A stretch of 64,000 nucleotides of DNA from an uncultured Lachnospiraceae bacterium (GCA_947565425.1 CANOFW010000017.1:1-64000), one strand, 5' to 3'; positions 15,590 through 24,795 are shown, numbered from the stretch's first letter. The notes: generated by a model not told the origin, from the letters alone. Made by a program: numbers and translations.

Positions 15590-17581
15590 TTATTCTATGG
15601 CTTTCACCGATTTAATTTCCGAATAAGGCGTATATTTGTACCCGGAACCATATCTCATGGCAGCGCGCACTTTGTAATAATAAACCTTTCCAGCCCTCAA
15701 CCCGGAATCTGTATACGTACCGCTTAAAACTGCGTCACCCGAAATTGCCTTTATTCTTAAATACTTCCCACTCTTACTGTCCGCCCGGTAAACAATCACT
15801 TTCTCTGGCCCATATACCCTCAACGTATTCCATTTCAGCTTTACTCTGGAATTTGCCAATGCCGTCGCACCATTCAGCGTAACCGTGCTGTTTTTAAATT
15901 CCTGGTACTTCGCTTTCTGTACTGCCAACCCCGCATTTAAAAGACCACAATTAAAATAACTGCTATTGATATCCGTTGCAGCGCTGTAAAGGATGTTCTT
16001 TATCTGAGCCGGCGTTAAATCAGGATTGACCGACAACATCAGCCCGATAGCCGAAGATACCAGCGGAGCCGCCAATGACGTCCCTTCCAGAAAACCATCG
16101 TACGCTGTATTGCTCCAGGATGACGTAGATTTAAAATTTGTTGCCGGAGCTACGATATCCACCCAACTCCCAAAATTAGAATCACGGTATTTCTTATTCG
16201 AGGATGATTGGTCTGTCCCGCCGACTGCAATGACATAATCCAATACGGCTGGATATTTCCCTATATTCTTTCCATTGTTTCCGGCAGCAGCCACGACGAT
16301 TACTCCGGCTGTTTTAGCATAATCTACCGCCATCTCATAAGCTTTATGCGCCTGATATCCTCCCAGGCTGACATTTACCACTTCTGCTCCGGAATCAACT
16401 GCTTTTTTAATGCCTAAATATATATCGCTTTCCTTGAATTGTTCCTTGCCGTTTTTTTCTCCGAATGATACTTTGATGGGAATTGCCTTGCAGGAAGTGT
16501 TCTCCCAGCCTCTCGCCGCCCCTGCGATTCCTATGGAATTATTGGCTCTGGCAGCGATAATTCCGGTACACCAGGTCCCATGTTCCGAATCATACGGCTC
16601 CCTCATATCTTCCAGCTTCACATATTTTCCGCCTGCATCCTTTTGGGTAACGTCCACTGCATATCGGTTGACAATCCCATCTGCCAAATCTTTGTGCTTG
16701 ACCCGGCATCCCGTATCCACAACTGCTATCCAGATATCATCGCACCCCGCTGTCGATACGCTGTCCCATGCCTCCTTGAAATTACATCTGTCCAGATACC
16801 ATTGGGAATTTACATATTCGTCATTGAGTTTCGATGCCATGCCGCTGACTTCACATTTTCCATTCGGCTCCGCCTCCACGACGCAGTCATACGCCTCAAA
16901 TTCCTCCTCTGCACCCGCTACGGTCTGGTCCAGGTTCAGTTTTACTCTGACAACAATATCCCCCCTGTAGCTTTCCAAAGCTTTCAGCCTCTGCTGCTTT
17001 CTTTCACTCAAAGATGTATCCATTTCAAAATCATTATCTAATATGATATCGTATGATTCCGAAAGGTTGCTTACCACTGTGTCAATATCCTCTTTAGAAG
17101 TATCTTTATCAAAGATAACGAGTTCCTCACCGGCAACATAATCAAGGCTTTCTTCATTGTCCCGTTCTTCCCTTGCCTCTGTGTAATCCGCAACATCCTC
17201 TGTGATGTCTTCTTCAAGAGCTTCGCTGAAATCTGCTACCGCCTCTTCATCTACCGTCTCCGCGCCATAGTAAGTATCCAAGACTTCTTTGACGCCTACC
17301 GCAACCGCTTCGCCGCCTTCCAGTTCATTCAATGCCTCTCCTGCCGCCTCACCGCTTGCTTCTGCCTCTGAGACAGCCTTAGCAATCACTTCCTGTTCTT
17401 CCGACGGCAAATCCTCCAGTTCTGTAACCTCTGTCGCTTCCTGCACCGTCAACGGCGCTTCCTGCATACTGTCTTTGTCCTGCTGCAACGATTCTGCCAT
17501 CGCCGGCTGCATAGGCGAACTGCCAAACTCTGCGCCCATCAGTGAAACCATCAGCAGCAATACTACAAGTTTCCTTCTCAT
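15590..17581 (-). CDS. Secreted S8 subtilisin-like serine protease with C-terminal FN3 domain
   Basis: A 663-residue protease. It has a signal peptide (about 1-30), a very acidic, alanine-rich propeptide (35-155), a possible I9-like prodomain (155-240), the S8 catalytic domain with Asp289 (IAVVDTGC), His334 (SEHGTWC) and Ser502 (EGTSLAAP), oxyanion Asn in AAAGNNGKN, and an FN3-like domain (about 573-660). The catalytic Ser motif is GTSLAAP rather than the usual GTSMAAP. The start at 17581 is preferred because GAAAGGGG then sits at the correct distance; an ATG two codons earlier is too close. It is the first large gene after the Trp-rich peptide, 36 bases downstream, and is probably controlled by the LytTR-type promoter. 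Confidence 0.92.
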   Translation of the reverse strand: MRRKLVVLLLMVSLMGAEFGSSPMQPAMAESLQQDKDSMQEAPLTVQEATEVTELEDLPSEEQEVIAKAVSEAEASGEAAGEALNELEGGEAVAVGVKEVLDTYYGAETVDEEAVADFSEALEEDITEDVADYTEAREERDNEESLDYVAGEELVIFDKDTSKEDIDTVVSNLSESYDIILDNDFEMDTSLSERKQQRLKALESYRGDIVVRVKLNLDQTVAGAEEEFEAYDCVVEAEPNGKCEVSGMASKLNDEYVNSQWYLDRCNFKEAWDSVSTAGCDDIWIAVVDTGCRVKHKDLADGIVNRYAVDVTQKDAGGKYVKLEDMREPYDSEHGTWCTGIIAARANNSIGIAGAARGWENTSCKAIPIKVSFGEKNGKEQFKESDIYLGIKKAVDSGAEVVNVSLGGYQAHKAYEMAVDYAKTAGVIVVAAAGNNGKNIGKYPAVLDYVIAVGGTDQSSSNKKYRDSNFGSWVDIVAPATNFKSTSSWSNTAYDGFLEGTSLAAPLVSSAIGLMLSVNPDLTPAQIKNILYSAATDINSSYFNCGLLNAGLAVQKAKYQEFKNSTVTLNGATALANSRVKLKWNTLRVYGPEKVIVYRADSKSGKYLRIKAISGDAVLSGTYTDSGLRAGKVYYYKVRAAMRYGSGYKYTPYSEIKSVKAIE

Positions 17582-17617
17582 AGTCATCCCCTTTCGTAAA
17601 TAAAAACCTCCGCCTCC

Positions 17618-17674
17618 TTACTTCCAAAACTTACGAAACCAGTTCCAAAACCAAAAATCTTTTGACAACAACAT
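17618..17674 (-). CDS. 18-residue Trp-rich cationic peptide ahead of the subtilisin gene
   Basis: The ORF encodes MLLSKDFWFWNWFRKFWK. Four Trp and four Phe alternate with three Lys, one Arg and one Asp. It is preceded by a very strong Shine-Dalgarno (AGGAGGAGGTGA, six bases before the ATG) and closes with TAA. It is placed between a LytTR/GHKL two-component system and a secreted subtilisin, downstream of a promoter with a LytTR-like direct repeat. It has no Cys, no recognisable leader and no membrane span. It could be a pheromone, a membrane-active peptide, a ligand of the protease or kinase, or a leader peptide for the protease mRNA. I know no family for it. The translation signals, not similarity, are the evidence. 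Confidence 0.6.
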   Translation of the reverse strand: MLLSKDFWFWNWFRKFWK

Positions 17675-17689
17675 TTCCCTCACCTCCTC

Positions 17690-17770
17690 CTTTTCTCTAT
17701 CATAATACCTGCTGCCCACAACTTGCAAGAGAAGAGGAATGAACGGTCGTTTTTTGGAACAAACGGTCAT
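17690..17770 (-). promoter_or_regulatory. Promoter with LytTR-type direct repeat upstream of the peptide-subtilisin operon
   Basis: On the plus strand GAACGGTCGT (17741-17750) and AAACGGTCAT (17761-17770) are direct repeats exactly 20 bases apart; read on the minus strand they are ATGACCGTTT and ACGACCGTTC. Pairs of ACCGTT-like boxes two helical turns apart are typical of LytTR/AgrA-type regulator sites. Downstream on the minus strand are TTGCAA and, 18 bases later, TATGAT, a reasonable SigA promoter, with the boxes ending about 14 bases before the -35. The first box lies at the very end of the kinase gene, so regulator and target are adjacent. Confidence 0.7.
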
Positions 17771-19077
17771 TTTTCAGACAAATGAAAGATAACCTGCGCT
17801 GTAAACTTATCTTCTGTGCTTTCAAACATGACTTCACCATGATTCTTATGTACGGCGTCTTTGATATTCAGGATTCCATATCCATGATTTTTATCATCCT
17901 TTTTGGATGTAATACTTCCCAACTTGCCAACTTCAATCCTTTGACTGGCGGGATTCGATATCTCTATCAGCAAATTATCCCCAAGCCGGCGAATTTCCAG
18001 ATGGATATACCGTTTCTCTTCCTCTATCTGCATACATGCCTCTATGCTGTTGGACAGGAGATTGGAAAATATCGTGCACAAATCAAAATCTCCGACAGGC
18101 AGCTCCGGCGGCAGTATTCCCGCAATCTCCCACCGGATTCCCTGCCCTTCCGACTGCATTTGAGAGAGCACGGCGTCCACAATCTCATGCCCGACCGACA
18201 CCGTCTTCTTAATCGCCCGCTCCATATGCGCCTGCATCTTTGCCAGATATTCCTGCGCCTTTTGGTACTCGCCATTCTCCAACTGATACCTTAGAATGCC
18301 CATATGATTCTGTATGTCATGCCGTATCTTTTGGGTCTCCTTGGCATTATCCCGCACCGTCTTCACATAGTTACCGGCAATCTGAAGGTATTGTTCTTTC
18401 AACAGGCTCTCTTCCTTATACCTTTTACGGAAAATATCCAGAACTGCGCTGCCAACACCCAGAGTATAAAACATAATATTGACTAAAATCACACACACTG
18501 AGATAAAATTTGCAAACTGGACATTTTCATATTCTCTGCTGATGCTTTCTACAAAATGATGAATCATAGAAGCTGCAAATGCACAAACACTTCCAACAAT
18601 AAAATACCCTGATGGAATATCCCTTACGATTTCCTTATACTGCGCTATCTTTCTCTTCAAAATAATTACCAGCACAAGTTCAGCTACAATCGTAAGTATC
18701 CCCCGCAGAAACCGATAGCACACATCTTCACCTGATATTTCTACACCTTTCCCTAAAAACAAAGAATAAATTAAATCAATACATGTATAGGGCAGCCCCA
18801 GACACATTGTACTACATATATAAACTGCCAGTCTTCGGAACCACTTTCCTTCTGTCACAAATGTCCAAAAAATAACCGGAACTATCCCCACTCCCATCGT
18901 AAGAATAAATAAATCATCATATTTATACCAATCTCCTCCTGCACACAACACAATTAGACAGATTAAGCCCACAAAAAGCCGCCATTTTTTTCTGGTAATG
19001 GGGACGCAGAACACCCCGCATATCATGATGCCGACCTCCATCTCACCCATCACATTTAATACAACACCCTCTATCAT
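17767..19077 (-). CDS. GHKL sensor histidine kinase (AgrC/ComD-like)
   Basis: A 436-residue kinase with six or seven membrane segments (1-215), a helical linker, the phosphoacceptor His253 in IRHDIQNHM, an N box (CTIFSNLLSNSIEACMQ) and a G box (KKDDKNHGYGILNIK). Kinases of this class sense peptides at the membrane. It starts 7 bases after the LytTR regulator stop, so the two form a pair. The gene ends within the region holding the LytTR-like boxes of the next transcription unit. The ligand is unknown; the adjacent Trp-rich peptide or a product of the subtilisin are candidates. Confidence 0.92.
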   Translation of the reverse strand: MIEGVVLNVMGEMEVGIMICGVFCVPITRKKWRLFVGLICLIVLCAGGDWYKYDDLFILTMGVGIVPVIFWTFVTEGKWFRRLAVYICSTMCLGLPYTCIDLIYSLFLGKGVEISGEDVCYRFLRGILTIVAELVLVIILKRKIAQYKEIVRDIPSGYFIVGSVCAFAASMIHHFVESISREYENVQFANFISVCVILVNIMFYTLGVGSAVLDIFRKRYKEESLLKEQYLQIAGNYVKTVRDNAKETQKIRHDIQNHMGILRYQLENGEYQKAQEYLAKMQAHMERAIKKTVSVGHEIVDAVLSQMQSEGQGIRWEIAGILPPELPVGDFDLCTIFSNLLSNSIEACMQIEEEKRYIHLEIRRLGDNLLIEISNPASQRIEVGKLGSITSKKDDKNHGYGILNIKDAVHKNHGEVMFESTEDKFTAQVIFHLSEK

Positions 19078-19084
19078 ACCTCCC

Positions 19085-19783
19085 CTACCTCGCCTTGCGA
19101 ATAATATAAGCCAAATATGCTTCTTTTAACTCTTTCGCCTTCCTTCTGCTTACCGGAATGCTCTCCCCATTTTTCAGCCGAATGCTCTGGCTGGCATCCG
19201 AAACATTACCCAAATTAACAAGATAGCTCTTATGGCAGCGGAAGAATGATTTCTGCCCTAACATTTCTTCCAACTGCTGTAAGCTCATGTCACAAAAAGT
19301 TTCTCCTTCTCTGCCAACCACACGGCTGTATTTCTTTTCCGACGCAAAATAAAAAATATCCTTTTGCCTAAATGCCATATCCCCCTGGAGTCCTTTTAAT
19401 ATAAGGACCCTGTCTTCCTCAATATCCTCTATTACACGTGCCAGATATTTTTCCAGTTTCTGTGCATGCAACGGCTTTTCCAGGAACCCATAGACATTCC
19501 TTCCGAACGCCTCCGGCATCCCCTCCACATGACCTGTTACAAAAATGATTCTGATTTCTTCCTCTGCCTGAAGATATTCTTTCAACTCAATACCTGAGAT
19601 CCCCTCCATCTCTATATCCAAAAACAAAAGATTAATTTCTTCCCCTCTGTCCAGAAAGTCGACTCCTGACTCATATTCCCACAAATCATATTGCAGCCCT
19701 TTTTCTTTGAAATATCGTTCTAATAGACTTTTTATCTGTTCTCTACAGTCCTTCTCATCATCGCAAATACCGACTCTTATCAT
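19085..19783 (-). CDS. LytTR-family response regulator
   Basis: A 232-residue regulator with a receiver domain (D8, D9, phosphoacceptor Asp56 in LLFLDIEME, Lys in LEKPL) and a LytTR DNA-binding domain (about 130-228; IFYFASEKKYSRVV and FFRCHKSYLVNL). It is paired with the GHKL kinase downstream and preceded by a lipoprotein gene 50 bases upstream. The ACCGTT direct repeats at 17738-17770 are its most likely target, by proximity and by the known form of LytTR sites. Confidence 0.93.
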   Translation of the reverse strand: MIRVGICDDEKDCREQIKSLLERYFKEKGLQYDLWEYESGVDFLDRGEEINLLFLDIEMEGISGIELKEYLQAEEEIRIIFVTGHVEGMPEAFGRNVYGFLEKPLHAQKLEKYLARVIEDIEEDRVLILKGLQGDMAFRQKDIFYFASEKKYSRVVGREGETFCDMSLQQLEEMLGQKSFFRCHKSYLVNLGNVSDASQSIRLKNGESIPVSRRKAKELKEAYLAYIIRKAR

Positions 19784-19833
19784 TTATCCCACTCCTCGTA
19801 ACGAGTTCTTTTCTGTTAAAAATTGTTATCATT

Positions 19834-20703
19834 TTACTGCTCTAAAAACTGCAAAGCTTCTTCTTTGCTGAGGGCATCCTCTGCGCCAATCGTCTTGCTG
19901 TTTTCGGTAATTCTAAGGTCTGCAAGCCTTTCTTGGAACGTTGCCTCATCCGTTTCTTCTCCCCTATCGTAATAATTGGTAACGCCTTCCCCTGTATAAA
20001 CCCCTTCTTCATCATATATAGCATTATATGTAACATTCAATACCGGTTGTTCCTCATTTGTAAGCGTTTTATCTTTGGACACTTGATAATAAGACAGACC
20101 ATATCCACCCTCATCACCTCCGCCATTCCAGCTTGCAAACAACGCAATACTGCCGCTTCGCTCAAAATAAGTCATTTCTGTCGTACTCATAGCGTCGACC
20201 ATACAAAATAACGCATCCTCTTTCATAGTATAGATAGAATAAGTACCATAACCATTGTCGATAACAGCCAGTTCTGGAACGTCATCATCATCTAAATATG
20301 GAAACGCATACACAACACCATCTTCTGACATATCCGCAATCTTTTTCTTGTAAACGTCACGATATGTTGCAGATATATTATCATTTTGGGTATTTTCCGC
20401 CTGATTTGCCTCCACGTTAGGATTCTTCTCTTCTTCGTTTTCCGTCGCCGGCTCTGGTGTAGCGGCTTTCGCTTCTGTAGTTTTTTCCGTACCATCTTCC
20501 ACAGCTTTGGCATTCTCTTTCATTTCTGAATCTTCATCGCTATCCTGCTGTTCAATATCACTCCCTGCATCCTCTCCCTTTTGCTCATTTTCTGCACCCG
20601 CGCTTGATTGCGTTGTCTCCTCACTTGTGCTATTTGCTTCTCCACAGGCAGCAAACGCAGCCAACATAAAACAGAACATACCTACAATAAAAAACTTTTT
20701 CAT
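19834..20703 (-). CDS. Lipoprotein with acidic linker, unknown function
   Basis: A 289-residue lipoprotein (signal peptide MKKFFIVGMFCFMLAAFAAC, lipobox AAC with Cys20). Residues 22-115 are a low-complexity Glu/Ser/Thr/Ala linker; residues 118-270 form a globular domain (YKKKIADMSEDGVVYAFPYLDDDDVPELAVIDNGYG, then WNGGGDEGGYGLSYYQV) that resembles small domains found in clostridial surface lipoproteins. The start was set at 20703 because the signal peptide begins there and AGAGGT precedes it. It lies 50 bases upstream of the LytTR regulator on the same strand, so it may be an extracytoplasmic partner of that system. Confidence 0.82.
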   Translation of the reverse strand: MKKFFIVGMFCFMLAAFAACGEANSTSEETTQSSAGAENEQKGEDAGSDIEQQDSDEDSEMKENAKAVEDGTEKTTEAKAATPEPATENEEEKNPNVEANQAENTQNDNISATYRDVYKKKIADMSEDGVVYAFPYLDDDDVPELAVIDNGYGTYSIYTMKEDALFCMVDAMSTTEMTYFERSGSIALFASWNGGGDEGGYGLSYYQVSKDKTLTNEEQPVLNVTYNAIYDEEGVYTGEGVTNYYDRGEETDEATFQERLADLRITENSKTIGAEDALSKEEALQFLEQ

Positions 20704-21046
20704 CTTTTTAACCTCTTTTTTCTCTTTCATATAGAACAAAGTGGGCAAGCCCACTTCAGCTCCCCTAACCCCTCACTCATGAGGGTGCTGGACATCCGGT
20801 GGATGTCCGTTTAGCACAGACCGAAGCGAAGCGTAGACCTTGCACACTTTGACGCGCCGCGTGCAGTCGCTTTAGCGACATATTTCCTTTTGTGCGAGTG
20901 CGCATATTATTTTTGTCTTATAGGCAGATACTTTTGTACTTTAGCGCAGAAAGGCATCCGCCTATAAGATAAACTATCCCCGACTACCTGATATTCCTGG
21001 CTGTCGGGGATTTATATCCTAAATTCTAGCTCTCTATTTGATTACT
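20704..21046. repeat. Repeat-rich spacer, including palindromic repeat copy B
   Basis: A 343-base gap without a gene. It contains a GTGGGC/GCCCAC hairpin (about 20740-20753), a nested hairpin with GGACATCC and GGATGTCC flanked by GTGCT and AGCAC, then the dispersed core GTCGCTTTAGCGAC, CATATTTCC, TGTGCGAGTGCGCAT (20866-20905) and the palindrome CTTATAGG...CCTATAAG, as in copy D at 11294. ATCCCCGAC (20976-20984) pairs with GTCGGGGAT (21003-21011), a hairpin following the secDF stop that may end its transcript. Confidence 0.65.
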
Positions 21047-23194
21047 TTATTTCTTAGCAAATTTCACTTTAAATACATACCACAATGCGCCCGTGATACA
21101 TACGGAAGAGTAACCACCACAAATGATACCTGCCATCAACGGAAGCGCAAATTCGCGGATGGAGCTGACGCCTAAGATAAACAATACGAATACCATAATA
21201 AAGGTCGTCAATGAAGTATTGATACTTCTGGTAAGCGTCTGGGTAATGCTTCGGTTCGCAACTTCCATCAAACTCTCTGCATCCTTCTTCTTTGCAGTAC
21301 CTAAATTCTCACGAATTCGGTCAAAGATAACAATCGTGGCATTGATAGAATAACCTACAATCGTCAACATACATGCGATAAAGGTATTACCTACGGAAAT
21401 TCTTGCCACTGCGTAGAATGCAAGTACCACAAGTACGTCATGAACTAACGCGAACACTGCACTTCCCGCAAAACGAATATCTTTAAAACGGAACCAGATA
21501 TAAATCAACATACAGATTGTCGCAATAATTACCGCCCACACCGCATCAGATCTCATTTCCGAACTGATCGTTGAGCTGATATTCTCAGCGATAATGCCCT
21601 TTTCGTCTACGCCAAATTCTTCAATCAACGCCTGATTTAACGCCTCACGTTCCTCAAGCTCTAAGGAACGCGTCTTGATAACAACCTGATTGCTTCCCTC
21701 TATCTTCTGCGTCTGTGTATTGGGATCATTTGTCACTTTCTCAACCACTGGCACAATCTTCTGGTCTATCTCAGCAATGCTGTAATCTTCGTTGAACGTC
21801 ACTGTAGTAGAAGTACCGCCCACAAAGTCCAAACTGTAATTAAGCATATTGTTGCCCTGGCCGCCGTTGACACCCATAGCTACAAATCCACCAACAATCA
21901 AAACTGCGGAAATAGCAAAGAAAATTGCCTTCTTGCCAAGGAAATTGATCGTCTTCATCTCCTTTGTCTTACCGTAGAACTTCTCATCCTGCAAGCCTAA
22001 AGCGTAGAAACATTTCATCAGCCAACGTGTTACTACCAAAGCCGTAAACATGGAAAGTACGATACCGATTCCCAACGTGTAAGCAAATCCCTTTACTGGA
22101 CCAGAACCGCGCATTCCCAAAACAATGGCTGCAATCAAGGTCGTAATATTACCGTCTACAATCGCAGACAAAGCCTTCTCATAACCAATCTTAATTGCCG
22201 CATTAACAGTCTTGCCTGCCGCTATCTCCTCACGGATACGCGCAAAGATAATGACATTGGCGTCCACCGCCATACCGATGGATAAGATGATACCTGCAAT
22301 ACCAGGCAACGTTAATGTAATATCAAATATCCACAATGCATATATGGTCAGCGCTGAATATAATACCAGTGCTAGGCTGGCTGTAAATCCGGGCAACCGA
22401 TATACTATAATCATAAAAATCATAACCAGTATCAGACCGATAACTGCCGCCATCAAACTGGTTGAAATTGCCTCTTCTCCGAGCTGCGCGCCTACAACCT
22501 TGGAATTTAACTCTTCCAGCTCCAGAGACAGGGAACCGATACGAATCGTAGAAGCAAGATTCTCTGCTGCTTCCAGACTTTCCATTCCCTCTATCTGTGC
22601 ACGTCCACCGCTAATCGCAGAATTTACAGAAGGTGCACTGATAACTTCGCCGTCATAGACAATCGGCATCGTCTTGCCGACATTCGCTGCTGTTGCCTCC
22701 TCAAACTTGACAGCGCCCTCGTCTGTCAGTGTCAATTCCACCACATACTCTGTCTGGCCGGTTGTCTGGTCTTTGTAAGGAACACCCTTGGCACTCTGAA
22801 TATCTGTACCGCTTACCAGAACATTGCCATCTTCATCCTGGAACTCCATAGAGCCCGGCTTACCCAATTCCTCCAAAATGGAATTCGCATCTGAAACGCC
22901 AGGAATTTCAATGTTGATTCGGTCGCCACCCTCTTGATATACGCTGGCTTCCGTACTGTAACCCTCCACACGTCTCTGCAACTTGTAAATGGTGTCCGCC
23001 ATATCCTCATTTGACGGATTGTCCTCTACTGCTCTGTAGGTAATGCTGACACCGCCTGCAAGGTCAAGCCCCAGCTTAATATTACGGTTCTCTCCTACGC
23101 CAACCGTTGAGACAATGGTTCCGGCATACCAGGACATCCCTGTCATAATCACCAAAATCAGAACCAAAATCCCCGCTGCTTTTCCTTTTTTCAT
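21047..23194 (-). CDS. secDF: Fused protein translocase subunit SecDF
   Basis: A 715-residue membrane protein joining SecD and SecF in one chain. The SecD half (1-405) has the D1 motif GLDLAGGVSITY near residue 42, a large periplasm-like P1 domain and six membrane segments; the SecF half (from about 415) has its own SLDFVGGTSTTVTF motif and six more segments with SIREFALPL. SecDF uses the proton motive force to pull proteins out of the SecYEG channel. The gene is downstream of the SCIFF maturase by about 150 bases, an arrangement I recall from many Clostridia. The start follows GGAGAGGAAG. Confidence 0.96.
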   Translation of the reverse strand: MKKGKAAGILVLILVIMTGMSWYAGTIVSTVGVGENRNIKLGLDLAGGVSITYRAVEDNPSNEDMADTIYKLQRRVEGYSTEASVYQEGGDRINIEIPGVSDANSILEELGKPGSMEFQDEDGNVLVSGTDIQSAKGVPYKDQTTGQTEYVVELTLTDEGAVKFEEATAANVGKTMPIVYDGEVISAPSVNSAISGGRAQIEGMESLEAAENLASTIRIGSLSLELEELNSKVVGAQLGEEAISTSLMAAVIGLILVMIFMIIVYRLPGFTASLALVLYSALTIYALWIFDITLTLPGIAGIILSIGMAVDANVIIFARIREEIAAGKTVNAAIKIGYEKALSAIVDGNITTLIAAIVLGMRGSGPVKGFAYTLGIGIVLSMFTALVVTRWLMKCFYALGLQDEKFYGKTKEMKTINFLGKKAIFFAISAVLIVGGFVAMGVNGGQGNNMLNYSLDFVGGTSTTVTFNEDYSIAEIDQKIVPVVEKVTNDPNTQTQKIEGSNQVVIKTRSLELEEREALNQALIEEFGVDEKGIIAENISSTISSEMRSDAVWAVIIATICMLIYIWFRFKDIRFAGSAVFALVHDVLVVLAFYAVARISVGNTFIACMLTIVGYSINATIVIFDRIRENLGTAKKKDAESLMEVANRSITQTLTRSINTSLTTFIMVFVLFILGVSSIREFALPLMAGIICGGYSSVCITGALWYVFKVKFAKK

Positions 23195-23344
23195 GATCTT
23201 CCTCTCCTGTCTTTTCTCTTACCGGTATGTGCATGCCTTTTCACACCTTTCCCGGTTTTAATATCTATATTTAAAATGCTAAATGCACCTTGGCACTGCA
23301 TCAAAGCCTGAAACTCTTCCGACGAGAACAGACAACTGTTTCTC

Positions 23345-24703
23345 TCACGCCTCCATAGCCAGAGCCGCCTTTATCATAATGGCACACTCAATCCGCTTCT
23401 TTTGCAGCTCGCAGCCGATATCGTAAGCATCCGTAATGCTGCCATGAAAATTGTATGAATTTGCCGCACAACCGCCGCTGCAATAAAATTTTGCAAAACA
23501 ATTCCTGCATTTTTCCTTGGCATATACGTTGCAGGACTTAAATTCATCGCGTATCTGCGTATTCTTGATACCCTCCGTGACATTTCCCATCAGGAAATCT
23601 TCGTTCCCCACAAACTGATGGCAGGGATAGAAATCCCCCCAGGGCGTCACTGCAAGATACTCGGTGCCAGAGCCACAGCCCGACAAACGCTTTGCCACAC
23701 AGGGACCTCCCTCTAAATCTATCATAAAATGAAAGAAATGAAAAGCTTTTCCTTCTCGGTGACGCCTTATCATCTCCCGGGCAAGCTTATCGTATTCCTC
23801 AAACAGCCTGGGAAGATCTTCTTCACGTAGTGCATACTCTTCTTCCGGCTGAGCCACCACAGGTTCCACCGAAATCTGTTGAAATCCCAAATCCGCCAAA
23901 TGCAGCACGTCTTCCGAAAAATCCAGATTATTATGGGTAAATGTTCCCCGCACATAATATCTTTCCTGGTTCCTGCTCTCGGCAAGTTTCTGGAACTTAG
24001 GAACAATCAGTTCATAACTGCCTGCTCCTCCCCGGAATGGACGCATCCGATCATTCACTTCTTTCCTTCCGTCAATGCTCAGGACAACATTTGCCATCTC
24101 GCGATTTGCAAACTCCATAACGTCATCATTTAATAACACACCATTGGTAGTGAGTGTAAATCGGAACTTTTTATCGTGAAGCTTCTCTTGCTCCCTGCCA
24201 TATGCTACCAACTGTTTTACGACATCAAAGTTCATAAGCGGCTCGCCGCCAAAGAAATCTACTTCCAAATTCCGGCGATTGCCTGAATTGGCAATCAGGA
24301 AATCCAATGCCGCTTTCCCCACCTCGAAAGACATCAACGCCCTTCTTCCATGATATTCCCCTTCTTCAGCAAAGCAATATCGACAGGCAAGATTGCAATC
24401 ATGAGCAATATGTAAACACAATGCCTTTACTACCGTAGGCCGGTCCTTAAACTGCTCCATGTATGCTTCGTATTCATCCTTGGAAAACAACTCACCCTTT
24501 GTCACAAGTTCGTGAACTTCCTCGTAGCTCTCTACCACCTCTGCCTCTTGATATGTTGCTTTCAAGGTGTTTATGATCTCCTCTTTGGTATGAGCCTCAA
24601 ATAGTGAAATTACGTCATAGGTGACGTCATCCACCACATGAACCGCCCCGCTGTTCACATCCAAAACAATGTTATAGCCGTTGTTCTTATACTGGTGAAC
24701 CAC
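23345..24703 (-). CDS. scfB: SCIFF peptide maturase, radical SAM/SPASM thioether-forming enzyme
   Basis: A 452-residue radical SAM enzyme. The N-terminal part (1-90) resembles a RiPP recognition domain; the radical SAM motif is CNLACRYC (Cys103, Cys107, Cys110), and the C-terminal SPASM domain has CGSGTEYLAVTPWGDFYPCHQF and CRNCFAKFYCSGGCAANSY for auxiliary Fe-S clusters. It installs thioether bridges in the SCIFF peptide, a ranthipeptide. Translation starts at a GTG behind GAGAGGA. The precursor gene lies 116 bases upstream on the same strand, with a hairpin between them. Confidence 0.95.
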   Translation of the reverse strand: MVHQYKNNGYNIVLDVNSGAVHVVDDVTYDVISLFEAHTKEEIINTLKATYQEAEVVESYEEVHELVTKGELFSKDEYEAYMEQFKDRPTVVKALCLHIAHDCNLACRYCFAEEGEYHGRRALMSFEVGKAALDFLIANSGNRRNLEVDFFGGEPLMNFDVVKQLVAYGREQEKLHDKKFRFTLTTNGVLLNDDVMEFANREMANVVLSIDGRKEVNDRMRPFRGGAGSYELIVPKFQKLAESRNQERYYVRGTFTHNNLDFSEDVLHLADLGFQQISVEPVVAQPEEEYALREEDLPRLFEEYDKLAREMIRRHREGKAFHFFHFMIDLEGGPCVAKRLSGCGSGTEYLAVTPWGDFYPCHQFVGNEDFLMGNVTEGIKNTQIRDEFKSCNVYAKEKCRNCFAKFYCSGGCAANSYNFHGSITDAYDIGCELQKKRIECAIMIKAALAMEA

Positions 24704-24765
24704 GCTGATTCCTCTCTTTCTCTACTCGCAATCAGAAATGCCAAAGGCATTCTTGCAACGCACAA

Positions 24766-24795
24766 ATGACCGCTCGTCTAGCGAACGGTCCTTGT
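24766..24795 (-). terminator. Hairpin between SCIFF peptide and maturase genes
   Basis: GACCG-C-TCG and CGA-A-CGGTC form a stem of eight pairs with one mismatch (about 24769-24791). There is no T run, so it is more likely an mRNA-processing or attenuation hairpin than a full terminator. Its position would let the small precursor be made in excess of its maturase. The role is inferred. Confidence 0.45.

Noticed and set aside
16410-17041. Open frames on the plus strand inside the subtilisin gene
   Set aside because: They are antisense to an unmistakable protease; no start signals or domains.
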